Shown here piece after piece: positions 1 to 9,146 of a stretch of 64,000 bases of DNA. Origin of the DNA: Clostridiales bacterium (GTDB taxonomy: Bacteria > Bacillota > Clostridia > Christensenellales > CAG-314); NCBI GenBank assembly GCA_022508345.1, contig JAFLVK010000002.1:1-64000 (forward strand), in the 5' to 3' direction. A program made the translations under genes and the position numbers. Positions within the stretch are counted from its first letter, which is position 1. Each line of letters begins with the position of its first letter. The notes under the pieces were generated by a model that worked only from the letters and a program-made list of their open reading frames with translations, searched no databases and was not told where the DNA came from.

Positions 1-733
1 CAATTGATTCACCTACAAAGTAGTCCTTTTTGACGTTGTCCGTATTTATCCAAATGTACATCAACTCACGAGTCTTTTCTTCTACAGGTTTCTCAATTAC
101 AATAGTTGTAGGTTCTGCGTTTTGAACAATGGGTTGAGTTGTTTCTTCTACAACAGGAGCTGGCTGCTCCACAACTTTAGCTTGGCGCTCCTCTACAGAT
201 ATTGTATATGAAGCAGACATGTTTTCGTATTTAACCGTTACAACCTTAATGCCCGCTGTGTACATGTACGGTTTTATTACGTACACAGTGCCATGTGTTT
301 TGTCCTTTTTAGCCAAGCGTGCGTAAGTGTCGTTATCTACTATTGTGTAATCTACAAGGCTTTCCGAGGTTGGTAGGACGTTGTATTCTCCGTTTACAAC
401 CAAGCCATCACAGGTAAAACCGTCACCGGCAACAAATGCACGCTGTACGACCCCAAGGTCGAGCGTGATACCCGTAAGCTCACGCTCTACTTCTGTTTTG
501 GGTTCGTTTATGTAAATTACGTCGTTTTTTTGTGTAGTTGGTTGCGCTACAGTGTATAACACATTTTGCTCGGCTTGATTTTTTATCCTGTTGCGTATAA
601 TGAGATATATTATCAGTGAAATGGCCACTACCGCAATTAACGCTTGAATAATTATTAGCCAAACAATTGTTGTGTTGGAGCTCCAGTCGAAGTTGTTACC
701 GAAGAAGCTTACTTTGTTTAATAAGTTTACCAT
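1..733 (-). CDS. Membrane protein with Ig-like domains, partial (C-terminus off left edge)
   Basis: This reading frame is open to the left edge and is absent from the ORF track because it has no stop in the window. The start ATG at 733 follows a GAGGT ribosome site, 21 bases after the stop of the 2621-aa gene. The 244 visible residues closely match the 541-aa protein at 10729-12354: N-terminal MVNLLNKVSFFG, one membrane segment (about residues 22-46) followed by basic residues, a Big_3-like Ig domain (LTGITLDLGVVQRAF), a Glu/Pro/Val-rich linker, and the start of a second Ig-like domain (ELMYIWINTDNVKKDYF). By analogy it should end with the conserved ~150-residue C-terminal domain of that family. 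The role is unknown. Its position suggests that it works with the giant surface protein. Confidence 0.85.
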   Translation of the reverse strand, partial: MVNLLNKVSFFGNNFDWSSNTTIVWLIIIQALIAVVAISLIIYLIIRNRIKNQAEQNVLYTVAQPTTQKNDVIYINEPKTEVERELTGITLDLGVVQRAFVAGDGFTCDGLVVNGEYNVLPTSESLVDYTIVDNDTYARLAKKDKTHGTVYVIKPYMYTAGIKVVTVKYENMSASYTISVEERQAKVVEQPAPVVEETTQPIVQNAEPTTIVIEKPVEEKTRELMYIWINTDNVKKDYFVGESI

Positions 734-754
734 TTGATTTACCTCTTTTGCACC

Positions 755-3700
755 TTACGCTACCGTTCTACGACGAACGATAAACATTGCAGCGATAATT
801 ACGATTGCTTGAGCAACCAACGATACAACGGCAACACCGATATCCAATATATCTTCTGCTGTATTGTCAAGTTGGCTTACAATTTCGCCAATGTTGCTTA
901 CACCCTTTTCACCAGCTTGTTTAGCTTCTTCGGGAGTAACTGCTTGCTCTATCTTTTTCTTAGCGTCTTCGTATTCTTTGTCGAGTTGATCCTGCAATTC
1001 TTTCTTTTTTTCTTCACTCAGGTTGGGATTTTGCTCAATTTCTTTCTTAGCATCCTCGTATTTGTCCTCAAGGTCTTTCAATGCGCCGTCTTTAGCGTCT
1101 TTCAAGGTGCCACCTGTTGCTTGGTCAGCTTTGTCAACAACATCCACGATATCTGACATGCCTTGGTCTACTGCATCTTGAAGTTCGTCTTTGTTTGTAG
1201 CGTCATCAACGCCCTTTTTAGCGTTGTCAAGCGCATCGTCAATTTCACCCTTTGCCTGTTCCTTTTCTTCGTCTGTAAGGCCATCCATGCCGTCAATTGC
1301 GTCCTTAGCGTCCTGAGCTTTCTTGTCCAGGTCGTCCTTGGCCTTTTTCTTGGCTACATTAAGTTCTGCATCTTCAAGTGCTTTTTTGCCAGCTTGCAGT
1401 GCCTCTTCGACTTCTTCGGAAGTAACTGCGCTGTCTACTGCGTTTTGAGCCTTTTTGAGTTCCTCGTCGATTTTTTCAAGGATATCCTTTTTCTCGTCAT
1501 ATGTGAGGTCGTCACGGTTTCTAATTTCATCTTTCAAATTGTTTGCCGTGTTTTCAAGCTCTTTTTTGGCAGCTTCTTTTTCTTGTTCAAGGGTTTTGCC
1601 ACTTTCGCTACCGGGAGTTCCGTGCCCTTTGTTGCTTTCGCTCTTGTCAACACCGTTTAGAATGTCACCGATGGCCTTTTGTGCTTCGTCAGCTGCTTTC
1701 CTTGCATCTTCGGGAGTTTTTGCATTGTCAATTGCTTCCTCGGCTTTCTTAGCCGCCTCGTCAATAGCATCTTCGGCTGCCTTTCTGTCCTCGTCGCTCA
1801 GGTCGGGATAGTTATCCAGTGCGTCTTTAGCGTCTTGAGCCTTTTTCTTGACGTCATCTTGAGCCTTTTCTTTAGCGCTGTTCAGTTCAGCATCTTCGAT
1901 AGCTTTTGCACCGGCTTGTTTTGCCTGTTCTACTTCTTCGCTGTTAACTGACTTGTCAATTGCATCCTTAGCCTTTTGAAGCTCGCTTTCGATTCTGTCA
2001 ATAACCTCTTGCTTTTCTGCTTCGGTCATGTCGTTACGCTTTTTGATTTCGTTTTCAAGTTCGCGTGCCATATCTTCAAGCTCTTTCTTGGCAGCGTCCT
2101 TTTCTTCTTTCAAGCTGGGAGTACGGTTTTCGTCATCTTTGTCGCCGTGTCCGCCAAGCTTTTCGTCAACTTTGTCTATGATACCGCCGATATCCTTTTC
2201 CGCTTCATTTGCAGCGTTCTTTACATCTTCTACGGTCTCTGCCTTGTCGATATCTTTCTTAGCGTCTTCAACTCTTTGGTCTACTTCTTTCTTAGCGTCT
2301 TCAAGTTGACCGATTTCGTTTTCAAGTTCCGATTTTCTTCCCTCAAGTTCAGTTTTTTTCTGTTCGAGGTCAGATTTCTCGTTAAGAAGTCCGTCTCTCT
2401 TTTCTTCTAGCTCAGCTTTTTTGTCCTGAAGGTCCTTAAGTTGCTGCTCCAACTCTTTCTTTGTTTCTTCAAGTTCAGCACGTTTTTCTTCGGGCAAATT
2501 GTCCTGTGCAAGTTGGCTGTTTACGTTGTCCAGTGCGCCTTGAGCATCCTTTATTTTTTCTTCAAGGTCTTCAATTTCGCGCCCCAGGTCGCCAAGTTCG
2601 CTTTCTATTTCGCCCAATCTGTCTTCTATTTCGCCCAGACGGTCGTTTACATCATCAAGCTCTTCTTGTCTTTCGCCAATCATGCCGTCAAGCTCTTTGT
2701 TAGCGTCTTTGCCTTTCTGCTCTACGTCGCTAGTTGCCTTTTCCTTGGTGTAGTTCAGTTTTGCTTCGTCAAGCGCTTTTTCACCTGCTTTCTTTGCTGC
2801 TTCAACATCCTTGGAGTCAACTGCTTTTTCCAGCTCGTTCAAAGCCTTTTCAAGTTCAGCATCAATTCTGTCATTGATACCTTTCTTGTCTTCGTCTGTA
2901 AGGTCGCGACGGTTGTTGATTTCCTCTTTCAACTCTTTTGCTTTCTTTTCAAGAGCGTCACGTGCTTGCTGCTTTTCCTTTTCAAGGCTGGGCAACACGC
3001 TGTCAAGAATTGAACCAATGTCCTTTTCAGCCTCTGCTACTCTCCTGTTTACTTCGTCGGTAGTTGTAGCTTCGTCAATTGCATCAAGGGTATCTTCTAC
3101 TTTCTTGTCGATGTCCTTTTCTGCCTTTTTAAGGTCCTTAAGTTCTTGCTCAATTTGTTGCTTTCTTTCGGAAGATGTTGCAGAGTTATTCAGTTCTTGT
3201 TCAAGTTCTTCAATGCGCTTTTCAATTTCAGATTTAGCGTTTTCACCTTTTTGCACAACTTCTTCGCGAGCCTTTTCCTTGGTGTAGTTCAGCTCAGCTT
3301 CTTCAAGGGCCTTTTCGCCTGCTTTCTTTGCTTCGTCAACCTTGTCAATGTCTACTGCATTGTCGATTGCCTGTTCAGCCTTGGTAAGCTCGTCGTTAAT
3401 TCTGTCAGTAATGCCCTTCTTGTCTTCGTCAGAAAGTCCCTCACGACTGTTAACTTCGTCGACTAAATCTTTTGCCTTTTGTTCAAGCTCCTCCTTAGCC
3501 TCAGCCTTTTTGCTTGCCAGTTTTCCCTTGGGATCGTCGGGATCATCGGGTTCTTCAGGGTCCGTACCGGGAGTTTGATGTCCCTTTTCGTTTTCGCTGT
3601 CGTCAACGCCCTGAATAATGTCGCCGAATGCCTTATCTGCTGCGTCGCCTGCTTTCTTTACGTCGTCAACGTCTTCTGCATCATTTATGTCCTTTTCAGC

Positions 3701-6700
3701 TTTTTTGCGTGCTTCTTCAATAGCATCCTGAGCTGCTTTCCTGTCCTCTTCGCTCAGTTCGGGATACTTGTTCAGTGCATCATTAGCTTCCTGTGCCTTT
3801 TTGTTGACACCTTCCAAAGTTTTGTCTTTGAAATAGTTGAGTTCAGCGTTTTCCAAAGCTTCAAGGCCTTTTTGCTTAGCAGATTCAACACTTTCCGAGT
3901 CAGTTGCGCTGTTCAGCTCTTCCAATGCTTTTGCAAGTTCTTCTTGTATTCTGTCTATAATGCCCTTTCTGTCTTCTTCGCTAAGCCCCGGACGTCTTTT
4001 TACTTCGTATTCAAGTTCCTTTGCCTTGTCTTCCAAAGCTTTTTTTGCGGCGTCCTTTTTCAACTCATTGTCGATATCTTCGCTTTTTGTGCCTGCAATG
4101 TCGTCAAACTTGCCGCCCTCAACGACGTCCTCTAGCACATCGCCTATTTCGCCCTTGTCCTTGGCATCGTCAACCCTGTCAATGGCATCTTCTTCCGCCT
4201 GGCCGACGAGATCCTTTAAGATCTCGCCGTCCTCTGGGGAAAGATCGCCATCGGCAACGCGTTGATCAATTTCGTCTCTAGCTTCTTGCGCTGCGCGACG
4301 TATTTCGTTTTTTGCTTCCCATCTGGTTACTACCAAGTCGTAATATACACCAGCCTCTATCGCCTTAGCCAAAGCAACGTCTAATGCTGCTCCGTCACCG
4401 CTTTCAAGTGCTGCTTGGTATTCCGCATAAGCTTCCTTAAGTCTGTTACCTGCTTCGGTAACTTCCTGTTTGTATTGTGCGTTTTCTCTTTCAGTAAGAT
4501 AAGGCAGGTCTGCAATGTTGGTTTCAACTACGTTCTCGCCCTCTTCTGCAATTACTGCAACTTCGAATACTTCATCGTAGTCTCTATCCGGTTCTGCTGT
4601 TGCATTAGCGTTCTTCTTGTTTCGTGCATAAGCATTTGTCACTTTTGCACCGTCAATTTGTTGTTCGCTTGCGCTTTCCTGTCTGCCATCGAAGTCGTCA
4701 AGCAGCCCACCAAGCCAGTCTTCGAAGTCTTGTTGGTTGCCTTCCTTGAAGTAACCGCAGTTTGCGCATACTCCAAAGCCTGCATTACTAAATGCGTGCT
4801 CAAGCTTGTCAATCTTGCCTAGTCCGATAGTATCCAGCCAATCTGCAAGCGCTGCTGCATCACCAATTGGGTTGGTGCCTTGTGCATCTGCAATAAACAA
4901 CTTGCACAGCACGCATGTGTAGTAAGCTTCCTGTCCGTAGGACGTGCAGGTTGCAGGTATCTTTTCCGATACCAAACCAAGGTAATCGGTGTGCGCAAAT
5001 CTTCCTGTTTCTTCCTTGCAAACGGGGCATGCCTGATAGTGAGTACCGTCATTGCCTGCAATGTAGGGGTAAGTTTCGAAGTCGCTCCAATTGTGCACTG
5101 TCATGCCTGCGGAAATAGAACCGCAGTCGTCACAAGCGTACCAGTGTCCGGCAACGCTGTGCGTGAAGCCTTCCTCACTGTAGGTGTGGGGAGCCTTGGC
5201 ACTGAGGTTGTCACATTCCTTGCAGTAACCAATGTGATAATTGTTGTCTGTCTTGTCAATTGCCCAGTACAGTACCACGTGGGGAGACCTGTCCTTGCCT
5301 TCGTAACCGCAGTCCTGTTGACATGCGTGGAAGTGACAGCCCTCGCTTTGTGACCAATTGCTACCTTCGTCAAAGATGTGCTTGCTTACAATGTCTGATT
5401 TAGAGCAGGTGTCGCAGTATCCATGGTGATTTGTCTCATCTACAGATTTGTAGGAAACAATTACGTGCACTGCTTTTACTGTGTCGTGCGTACACACGTC
5501 GCAGTGTTGCCAGTGCTCAGTTTGGCTTGTGGTTACCCACTCCAGCTCGTGGCTGACGTGCTCTGTTTCGTATACACACTTTTGGCAATATTGCCAGTGT
5601 TTGCTTGCATCTGTAGATTTCCACAGCAAGTCTCCGTGGCTTACAGTTGCGTTTTCGTATTTACAATTTACATTTTGGCACATCTGATGGTGACCTTGTT
5701 CACCGTCATTTATATATGTATTGCCGTAGTCATGTGCTGCATCGTTACGCGTGTAGTTGCACTCTTTGCAGTACTCCCAGTGTTTGAGGCTGGTGTTCGT
5801 CCACGTCATGTCGTGGTTTTTGCCAACTGTTACGTAACAACCGTTGTACAGGCACTCTGTTGTGTGCTGTGTATCTGTGCTCACAATTCCACTACCCTTC
5901 CAGCTGTCGGGGTATTGCGGATCGTGCGTGTCACTCTTGCCACAACCATTAGCTGTACATGTACGCTTGTGCTGTGTTCCGTTCAGTACATAACCTGCAC
6001 CATAGCCGTGATCCTTGTAGATGTTTACCGCACACTCACTGTACGTGCATTTTCCGTAGTGTTGAGCACTGTTTGCATTTGTCCATTTGCTGGGCAAGTT
6101 TTCCGTGTGAGATTGGTATTTGCTGCATACCGAGCATTTACGGTAGTGAGTTGTACCGCTTTCGCTGTATGCACCTGTGTGCGCGCCGTAAATTGTGATG
6201 TTACATGCGCTGTTGTTGCAAATACCATTGTGGCGACTGTCGTCACCTTGGTTCCATGTGCCTGCTGTTACCGCAGCATTGTGCGTGTCAGTTGTGCCAC
6301 AGTTATTAGCACACTTACGTGTATGCGCACTACCGATACTGTCTCCACCTGTAAAGGTGTTTGCTGTCCAACTGTGTCCAGTTGCAGAAACTGTATACGT
6401 ACGGTTTGAAGAGGTTGATACTGTCTGGCTTTGGTATGTTACAGAAGCCTTGACCACCTTGCTACCGTTTACCGTACACGTAGGTGCTGAGTAAGACACC
6501 TGCGATACAGTGGGAGTTTGATTAGTAACTGTTGTACCACAACTGTTGCTACATCTCAATGTAACCTTAACTGTAATGCTGTTTACCTGCGATACTGTTA
6601 TCGTTGTACTAGAGGGAGTCCAAGTCCAATCACTTGCGTTTGCATACCACTTGTGTCCAAGTGCAGATATTGTGTATGTCTTTGAGTTACTAAGACTTCC

Positions 6701-8620
6701 GTATGTACTAGATAGCGTTGCTGTGTATGCAGCCGATCCTGTAGCTGTACATGTGGGAGCTTTGTACGTTCCTGCTATTGCAGTTACTGTTTGTGATGTT
6801 GTAGTGCTACAATTACCACACTTCAAGCTCGCCGTTGCCGAAACACTGCTCGGTCTGCTTGACTGTGTAGTAGCGGAGGGATTCCATGTCCAACTGCTTG
6901 CAGACCAGGAGTGTCCGGTTGCCGAAATTGTGTATGTCTTGGAATTACTCAAGCTACCGTATGTAGCAGACAGGGTTGCTGTGTAAGCAGCCGATCCTGT
7001 TGCTGTACAGGTAGGTGCTTTATAAGTTCCTGCTGTTGCGGTAACAGTTGAAGATGTTGTAGTGCTACACTTACTACACTTCAAGCTTGCCGTTGCAGTT
7101 ACACTGCTTGGCTTGCTTGCCTGTGTCGCAGCTGAGGGATTCCATGTCCAGCTGCTTGCAGACCAACTGTGTCCAGTTGCTGCAATAAAATAACCGGATG
7201 AAACAGATATGCCGTATGGAGAAGGCAGTGATGCCGTATAAGCAGCAAAACCTCTATCTGTACAGGTTGGAGCGCTATAACTGTCTTCTTCTACAGTTGC
7301 AGATTGTGATGTCGTAGTACTGCATATGTTACACTTTAAACTGAATGTTGCAGTTACACTGCTTGGTTTACTTGCCAGTGTCGTATTAATTGATGGGTTC
7401 CATGTAACGTCTCCAGACCAATTGTGAGGACCAATTGTCAATTCTTTACCACTGACACCTATACAATAATCCGGATCATCACAAGTGAAATATGACTTGT
7501 ATGATGATGCCACTCCTCCTGAAGTAAATACTCTTCTGGAAGATATTCCTTTGTAGATACCAATTCTAGCTGACGATGAAAGTGATGTTATGTTAATTGT
7601 ACCAAATCCATACAGATTTCGTGTTCGTACATCACTCGTATTACCTGTGATTTTTGGAGCACCAGATAAATTGAAAGTCGCACTGTCTGACACGTACATG
7701 CCACAATTTTGATTGCCTGTAATTGTTCCGCCACTCAAATTACAAGTACCACCGAACACTTTCACACCTTCGCCAATGCATCCATTTATTGTTCCGCCAG
7801 ACATATTGAATACATTAGATGTACCCTCCCCCCAAAAAACTACGCCAGTGGCATTATAGCTTGTGGTGGTCGAAATAGTTCCACCTGTCATTGTAAATGA
7901 ACCGTCATTACATGTTACACCGCCGTGAAATAATCCACCATTAAGTGTAACTTGTCCACCCTCATCAACAAATATACGGGATGTAATTGCACCTGTATCA
8001 CCGTTAATTGTTAAACTTCCATTCGCATAGACATATAAACGGTCCTTGCCGCTTAAAGTATAATTACCTAAATTTAGGGTTAGCGATCTGTTCAGATTAT
8101 TCAAGGATTGAGAAGCAGTAAGTTGAATATTTGCACCAAGCGTAATTGTGCCATATGACGAACTGTTCCAGTAAGTTTTAAATTGATCAGCTGTAGTTGG
8201 CGTACCTGTACTTGCTATCGGCATAACATCGTTCTCACCCGAATGATCTTCTTCAGGAAGCTCGTCTACCGAGATTACAGGTTCGCTTGCTACTGCAGAC
8301 TCCTCAACGGGTTCTTCTGCCACCAGTTCCTCAACAGGAGCTTCAGCAAGTTCCTCTTCAGCCAGGTCGTCACCATCGTCGTAAACGATATCACCGTCAC
8401 CGCTGATTGCGCCAGACTGCTCCAGCTTGAATTTCTTCTCCGCATTGGCAATCTGCTTTTCGCGTGCCTGTTGCAGTTCCGTTGCCTGTTGCGTAGCCTC
8501 AGCTGCTGTTGCCACTTGAAGTGAACTAGCAAGAGCTACAGAGACAATCATGCACAGCACAAGCGCTATCAACACGATTGCTGTTGCTATTGTCTTTTTT
8601 GTTATAAGGTTGGATTTCAT
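755..8620 (-). CDS. Giant surface protein: beta-helix, Cys/His repeats, coiled-coil stalk, C-terminal membrane anchor (2621 aa)
   Basis: The start follows a strong AAAGGAGG site. Residues 1-40 are a signal peptide (MKSNLITKK, a hydrophobic core, then SSLQVATAAEA). An acidic stretch leads to parallel beta-helix-like repeats at about 140-390 (NMSGGTI, NLSGGTI). Four repeats around GHSWS/CTATGSAAYTA span about 400-750. Many HWxxCxxC...H units span about 750-1210. A charged linker (about 1300-1510) precedes at least five acidic helical super-repeats (about 1515-2560) built on LSEEDRKG, AELNYTKEKA and KGHxTPG boundaries. The protein ends in a membrane segment and RRRTVA. There is no LPXTG motif, so a transmembrane anchor rather than sortase attachment is inferred. 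The helical repeats recall DUF1542/FIVAR-type stalks of cell-wall proteins; this is resemblance only. Adhesion or cell-envelope structure is the likely role, unproven. Confidence 0.9.
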   Translation of the reverse strand: MKSNLITKKTIATAIVLIALVLCMIVSVALASSLQVATAAEATQQATELQQAREKQIANAEKKFKLEQSGAISGDGDIVYDDGDDLAEEELAEAPVEELVAEEPVEESAVASEPVISVDELPEEDHSGENDVMPIASTGTPTTADQFKTYWNSSSYGTITLGANIQLTASQSLNNLNRSLTLNLGNYTLSGKDRLYVYANGSLTINGDTGAITSRIFVDEGGQVTLNGGLFHGGVTCNDGSFTMTGGTISTTTSYNATGVVFWGEGTSNVFNMSGGTINGCIGEGVKVFGGTCNLSGGTITGNQNCGMYVSDSATFNLSGAPKITGNTSDVRTRNLYGFGTINITSLSSSARIGIYKGISSRRVFTSGGVASSYKSYFTCDDPDYCIGVSGKELTIGPHNWSGDVTWNPSINTTLASKPSSVTATFSLKCNICSTTTSQSATVEEDSYSAPTCTDRGFAAYTASLPSPYGISVSSGYFIAATGHSWSASSWTWNPSAATQASKPSSVTATASLKCSKCSTTTSSTVTATAGTYKAPTCTATGSAAYTATLSATYGSLSNSKTYTISATGHSWSASSWTWNPSATTQSSRPSSVSATASLKCGNCSTTTSQTVTAIAGTYKAPTCTATGSAAYTATLSSTYGSLSNSKTYTISALGHKWYANASDWTWTPSSTTITVSQVNSITVKVTLRCSNSCGTTVTNQTPTVSQVSYSAPTCTVNGSKVVKASVTYQSQTVSTSSNRTYTVSATGHSWTANTFTGGDSIGSAHTRKCANNCGTTDTHNAAVTAGTWNQGDDSRHNGICNNSACNITIYGAHTGAYSESGTTHYRKCSVCSKYQSHTENLPSKWTNANSAQHYGKCTYSECAVNIYKDHGYGAGYVLNGTQHKRTCTANGCGKSDTHDPQYPDSWKGSGIVSTDTQHTTECLYNGCYVTVGKNHDMTWTNTSLKHWEYCKECNYTRNDAAHDYGNTYINDGEQGHHQMCQNVNCKYENATVSHGDLLWKSTDASKHWQYCQKCVYETEHVSHELEWVTTSQTEHWQHCDVCTHDTVKAVHVIVSYKSVDETNHHGYCDTCSKSDIVSKHIFDEGSNWSQSEGCHFHACQQDCGYEGKDRSPHVVLYWAIDKTDNNYHIGYCKECDNLSAKAPHTYSEEGFTHSVAGHWYACDDCGSISAGMTVHNWSDFETYPYIAGNDGTHYQACPVCKEETGRFAHTDYLGLVSEKIPATCTSYGQEAYYTCVLCKLFIADAQGTNPIGDAAALADWLDTIGLGKIDKLEHAFSNAGFGVCANCGYFKEGNQQDFEDWLGGLLDDFDGRQESASEQQIDGAKVTNAYARNKKNANATAEPDRDYDEVFEVAVIAEEGENVVETNIADLPYLTERENAQYKQEVTEAGNRLKEAYAEYQAALESGDGAALDVALAKAIEAGVYYDLVVTRWEAKNEIRRAAQEARDEIDQRVADGDLSPEDGEILKDLVGQAEEDAIDRVDDAKDKGEIGDVLEDVVEGGKFDDIAGTKSEDIDNELKKDAAKKALEDKAKELEYEVKRRPGLSEEDRKGIIDRIQEELAKALEELNSATDSESVESAKQKGLEALENAELNYFKDKTLEGVNKKAQEANDALNKYPELSEEDRKAAQDAIEEARKKAEKDINDAEDVDDVKKAGDAADKAFGDIIQGVDDSENEKGHQTPGTDPEEPDDPDDPKGKLASKKAEAKEELEQKAKDLVDEVNSREGLSDEDKKGITDRINDELTKAEQAIDNAVDIDKVDEAKKAGEKALEEAELNYTKEKAREEVVQKGENAKSEIEKRIEELEQELNNSATSSERKQQIEQELKDLKKAEKDIDKKVEDTLDAIDEATTTDEVNRRVAEAEKDIGSILDSVLPSLEKEKQQARDALEKKAKELKEEINNRRDLTDEDKKGINDRIDAELEKALNELEKAVDSKDVEAAKKAGEKALDEAKLNYTKEKATSDVEQKGKDANKELDGMIGERQEELDDVNDRLGEIEDRLGEIESELGDLGREIEDLEEKIKDAQGALDNVNSQLAQDNLPEEKRAELEETKKELEQQLKDLQDKKAELEEKRDGLLNEKSDLEQKKTELEGRKSELENEIGQLEDAKKEVDQRVEDAKKDIDKAETVEDVKNAANEAEKDIGGIIDKVDEKLGGHGDKDDENRTPSLKEEKDAAKKELEDMARELENEIKKRNDMTEAEKQEVIDRIESELQKAKDAIDKSVNSEEVEQAKQAGAKAIEDAELNSAKEKAQDDVKKKAQDAKDALDNYPDLSDEDRKAAEDAIDEAAKKAEEAIDNAKTPEDARKAADEAQKAIGDILNGVDKSESNKGHGTPGSESGKTLEQEKEAAKKELENTANNLKDEIRNRDDLTYDEKKDILEKIDEELKKAQNAVDSAVTSEEVEEALQAGKKALEDAELNVAKKKAKDDLDKKAQDAKDAIDGMDGLTDEEKEQAKGEIDDALDNAKKGVDDATNKDELQDAVDQGMSDIVDVVDKADQATGGTLKDAKDGALKDLEDKYEDAKKEIEQNPNLSEEKKKELQDQLDKEYEDAKKKIEQAVTPEEAKQAGEKGVSNIGEIVSQLDNTAEDILDIGVAVVSLVAQAIVIIAAMFIVRRRTVA

Positions 8621-8760
8621 ATTTTATCCTCCTTTTAATTTTCCTTTTTATAATGTAATATGTCCGCCTCCACCCCACTGCGCCTGTGCGCTTACGGACT
8701 AACGGGGCTGTTCTCCTGGTTGTTACTGACAGAAATTGAAAAAAATTTTGTTCACCTATT
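8621..8760 (-). promoter_or_regulatory. 5' leader of the 2621-aa gene; shared GGGTGGAGGCG element
   Basis: Read on the minus strand, this leader contains ACAACC, then a GTTAG element, then CGCAG followed closely by GGGTGGAGGCG, before the AAAGGAGG ribosome site. The leader of the 2236-aa paralogue carries the same elements in the same order. No strong promoter is evident; a weak CATAAT-type -10 lies near 8755. It matches no riboswitch class that I recognise. A shared cis-regulatory leader is inferred. Confidence 0.4.
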
Positions 8761-8834
8761 ATGTTAATAGACGAACAAAAATAGCAAAATGGGGTGAAAA
8801 ATTAAAAAAAAATCGCTTTTTTTGCAAAAAAATC

Positions 8835-8863
8835 TTGACACATGTGCATAAAGTGTGTATAAT
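8835..8863 (+). promoter_or_regulatory. Consensus sigma-A-type promoter for a small RNA
   Basis: TTGACA and TATAAT are separated by exactly 17 bases, a perfect match to the housekeeping consensus. The promoter points away from the 2621-aa gene into a region with no plus-strand gene, and an intrinsic terminator lies about 90 bases downstream. Confidence 0.8.
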
Positions 8864-8869
8864 TAGGTC

Positions 8870-8960
8870 GAAATTGAGAAATTTTCTCACTTTTTGTGCA
8901 TATATTAACATAATAGACGCTCATTTTACGAAAACTCATACGCATAAGTATGAGTTTTTT
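8870..8960 (+). ncRNA. Candidate small RNA of about 90 nt
   Basis: The unit is defined by the perfect promoter at 8835-8863 and a strong terminator at 8931-8960 (AAAACTCATAC, loop GCATAA, GTATGAGTTTT, then T's). The predicted transcript starts near 8870. It contains a small hairpin (GAGAAATTTTCTC) and an AU-rich middle. I see no ATG between the start and the terminator stem, so it is unlikely to encode a peptide. It lies between the 444-aa and 2621-aa genes, in the opposite orientation to both. A regulator of the surface genes is possible but not shown. Confidence 0.65.
8929..8960 (+). terminator. Intrinsic terminator of the candidate small RNA
   Basis: An eleven-base-pair stem AAAACTCATAC/GTATGAGTTTT with a six-base loop is followed by a run of T's. 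Confidence 0.85.
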
Positions 8961-9086
8961 TGCATAGAAAATCGCGATATGGGGTGTAATTTTGGCTTTG
9001 GGGCTTGAAAAATGTGCATAAAATGGTATTTTTATGCACAAATGCCTTAAATAGAAAAATTTGACAAATGAACGTAAATAAAACTA

Positions 9087-9120
9087 CAAAAAAAATAGAC
9101 TCCCAGCAAAGGGAGCCTAT
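9087..9120 (-). terminator. Intrinsic terminator of the 444-aa gene
   Basis: On the minus strand, TAGGCTCCC, a short loop and GGGAGTCTA are followed by eight T's, shortly after the stop codon. Confidence 0.85.
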
Positions 9121-9146
9121 CGGCTTTTGATTAAATCAATATTTTA

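Noticed and set aside
734-4822. Series of plus-strand ORFs of 70-218 aa opposite the 2621-aa gene
   Set aside because: They are Phe/Leu/Val-rich mirror images of the Lys/Glu/Asp-rich stalk codons and lack ribosome sites. They are shadows of the real gene.
8621-8760. Known riboswitch in the giant-gene leader
   Set aside because: No match by eye to cyclic-di-GMP, cobalamin, TPP, SAM or T-box consensus elements.
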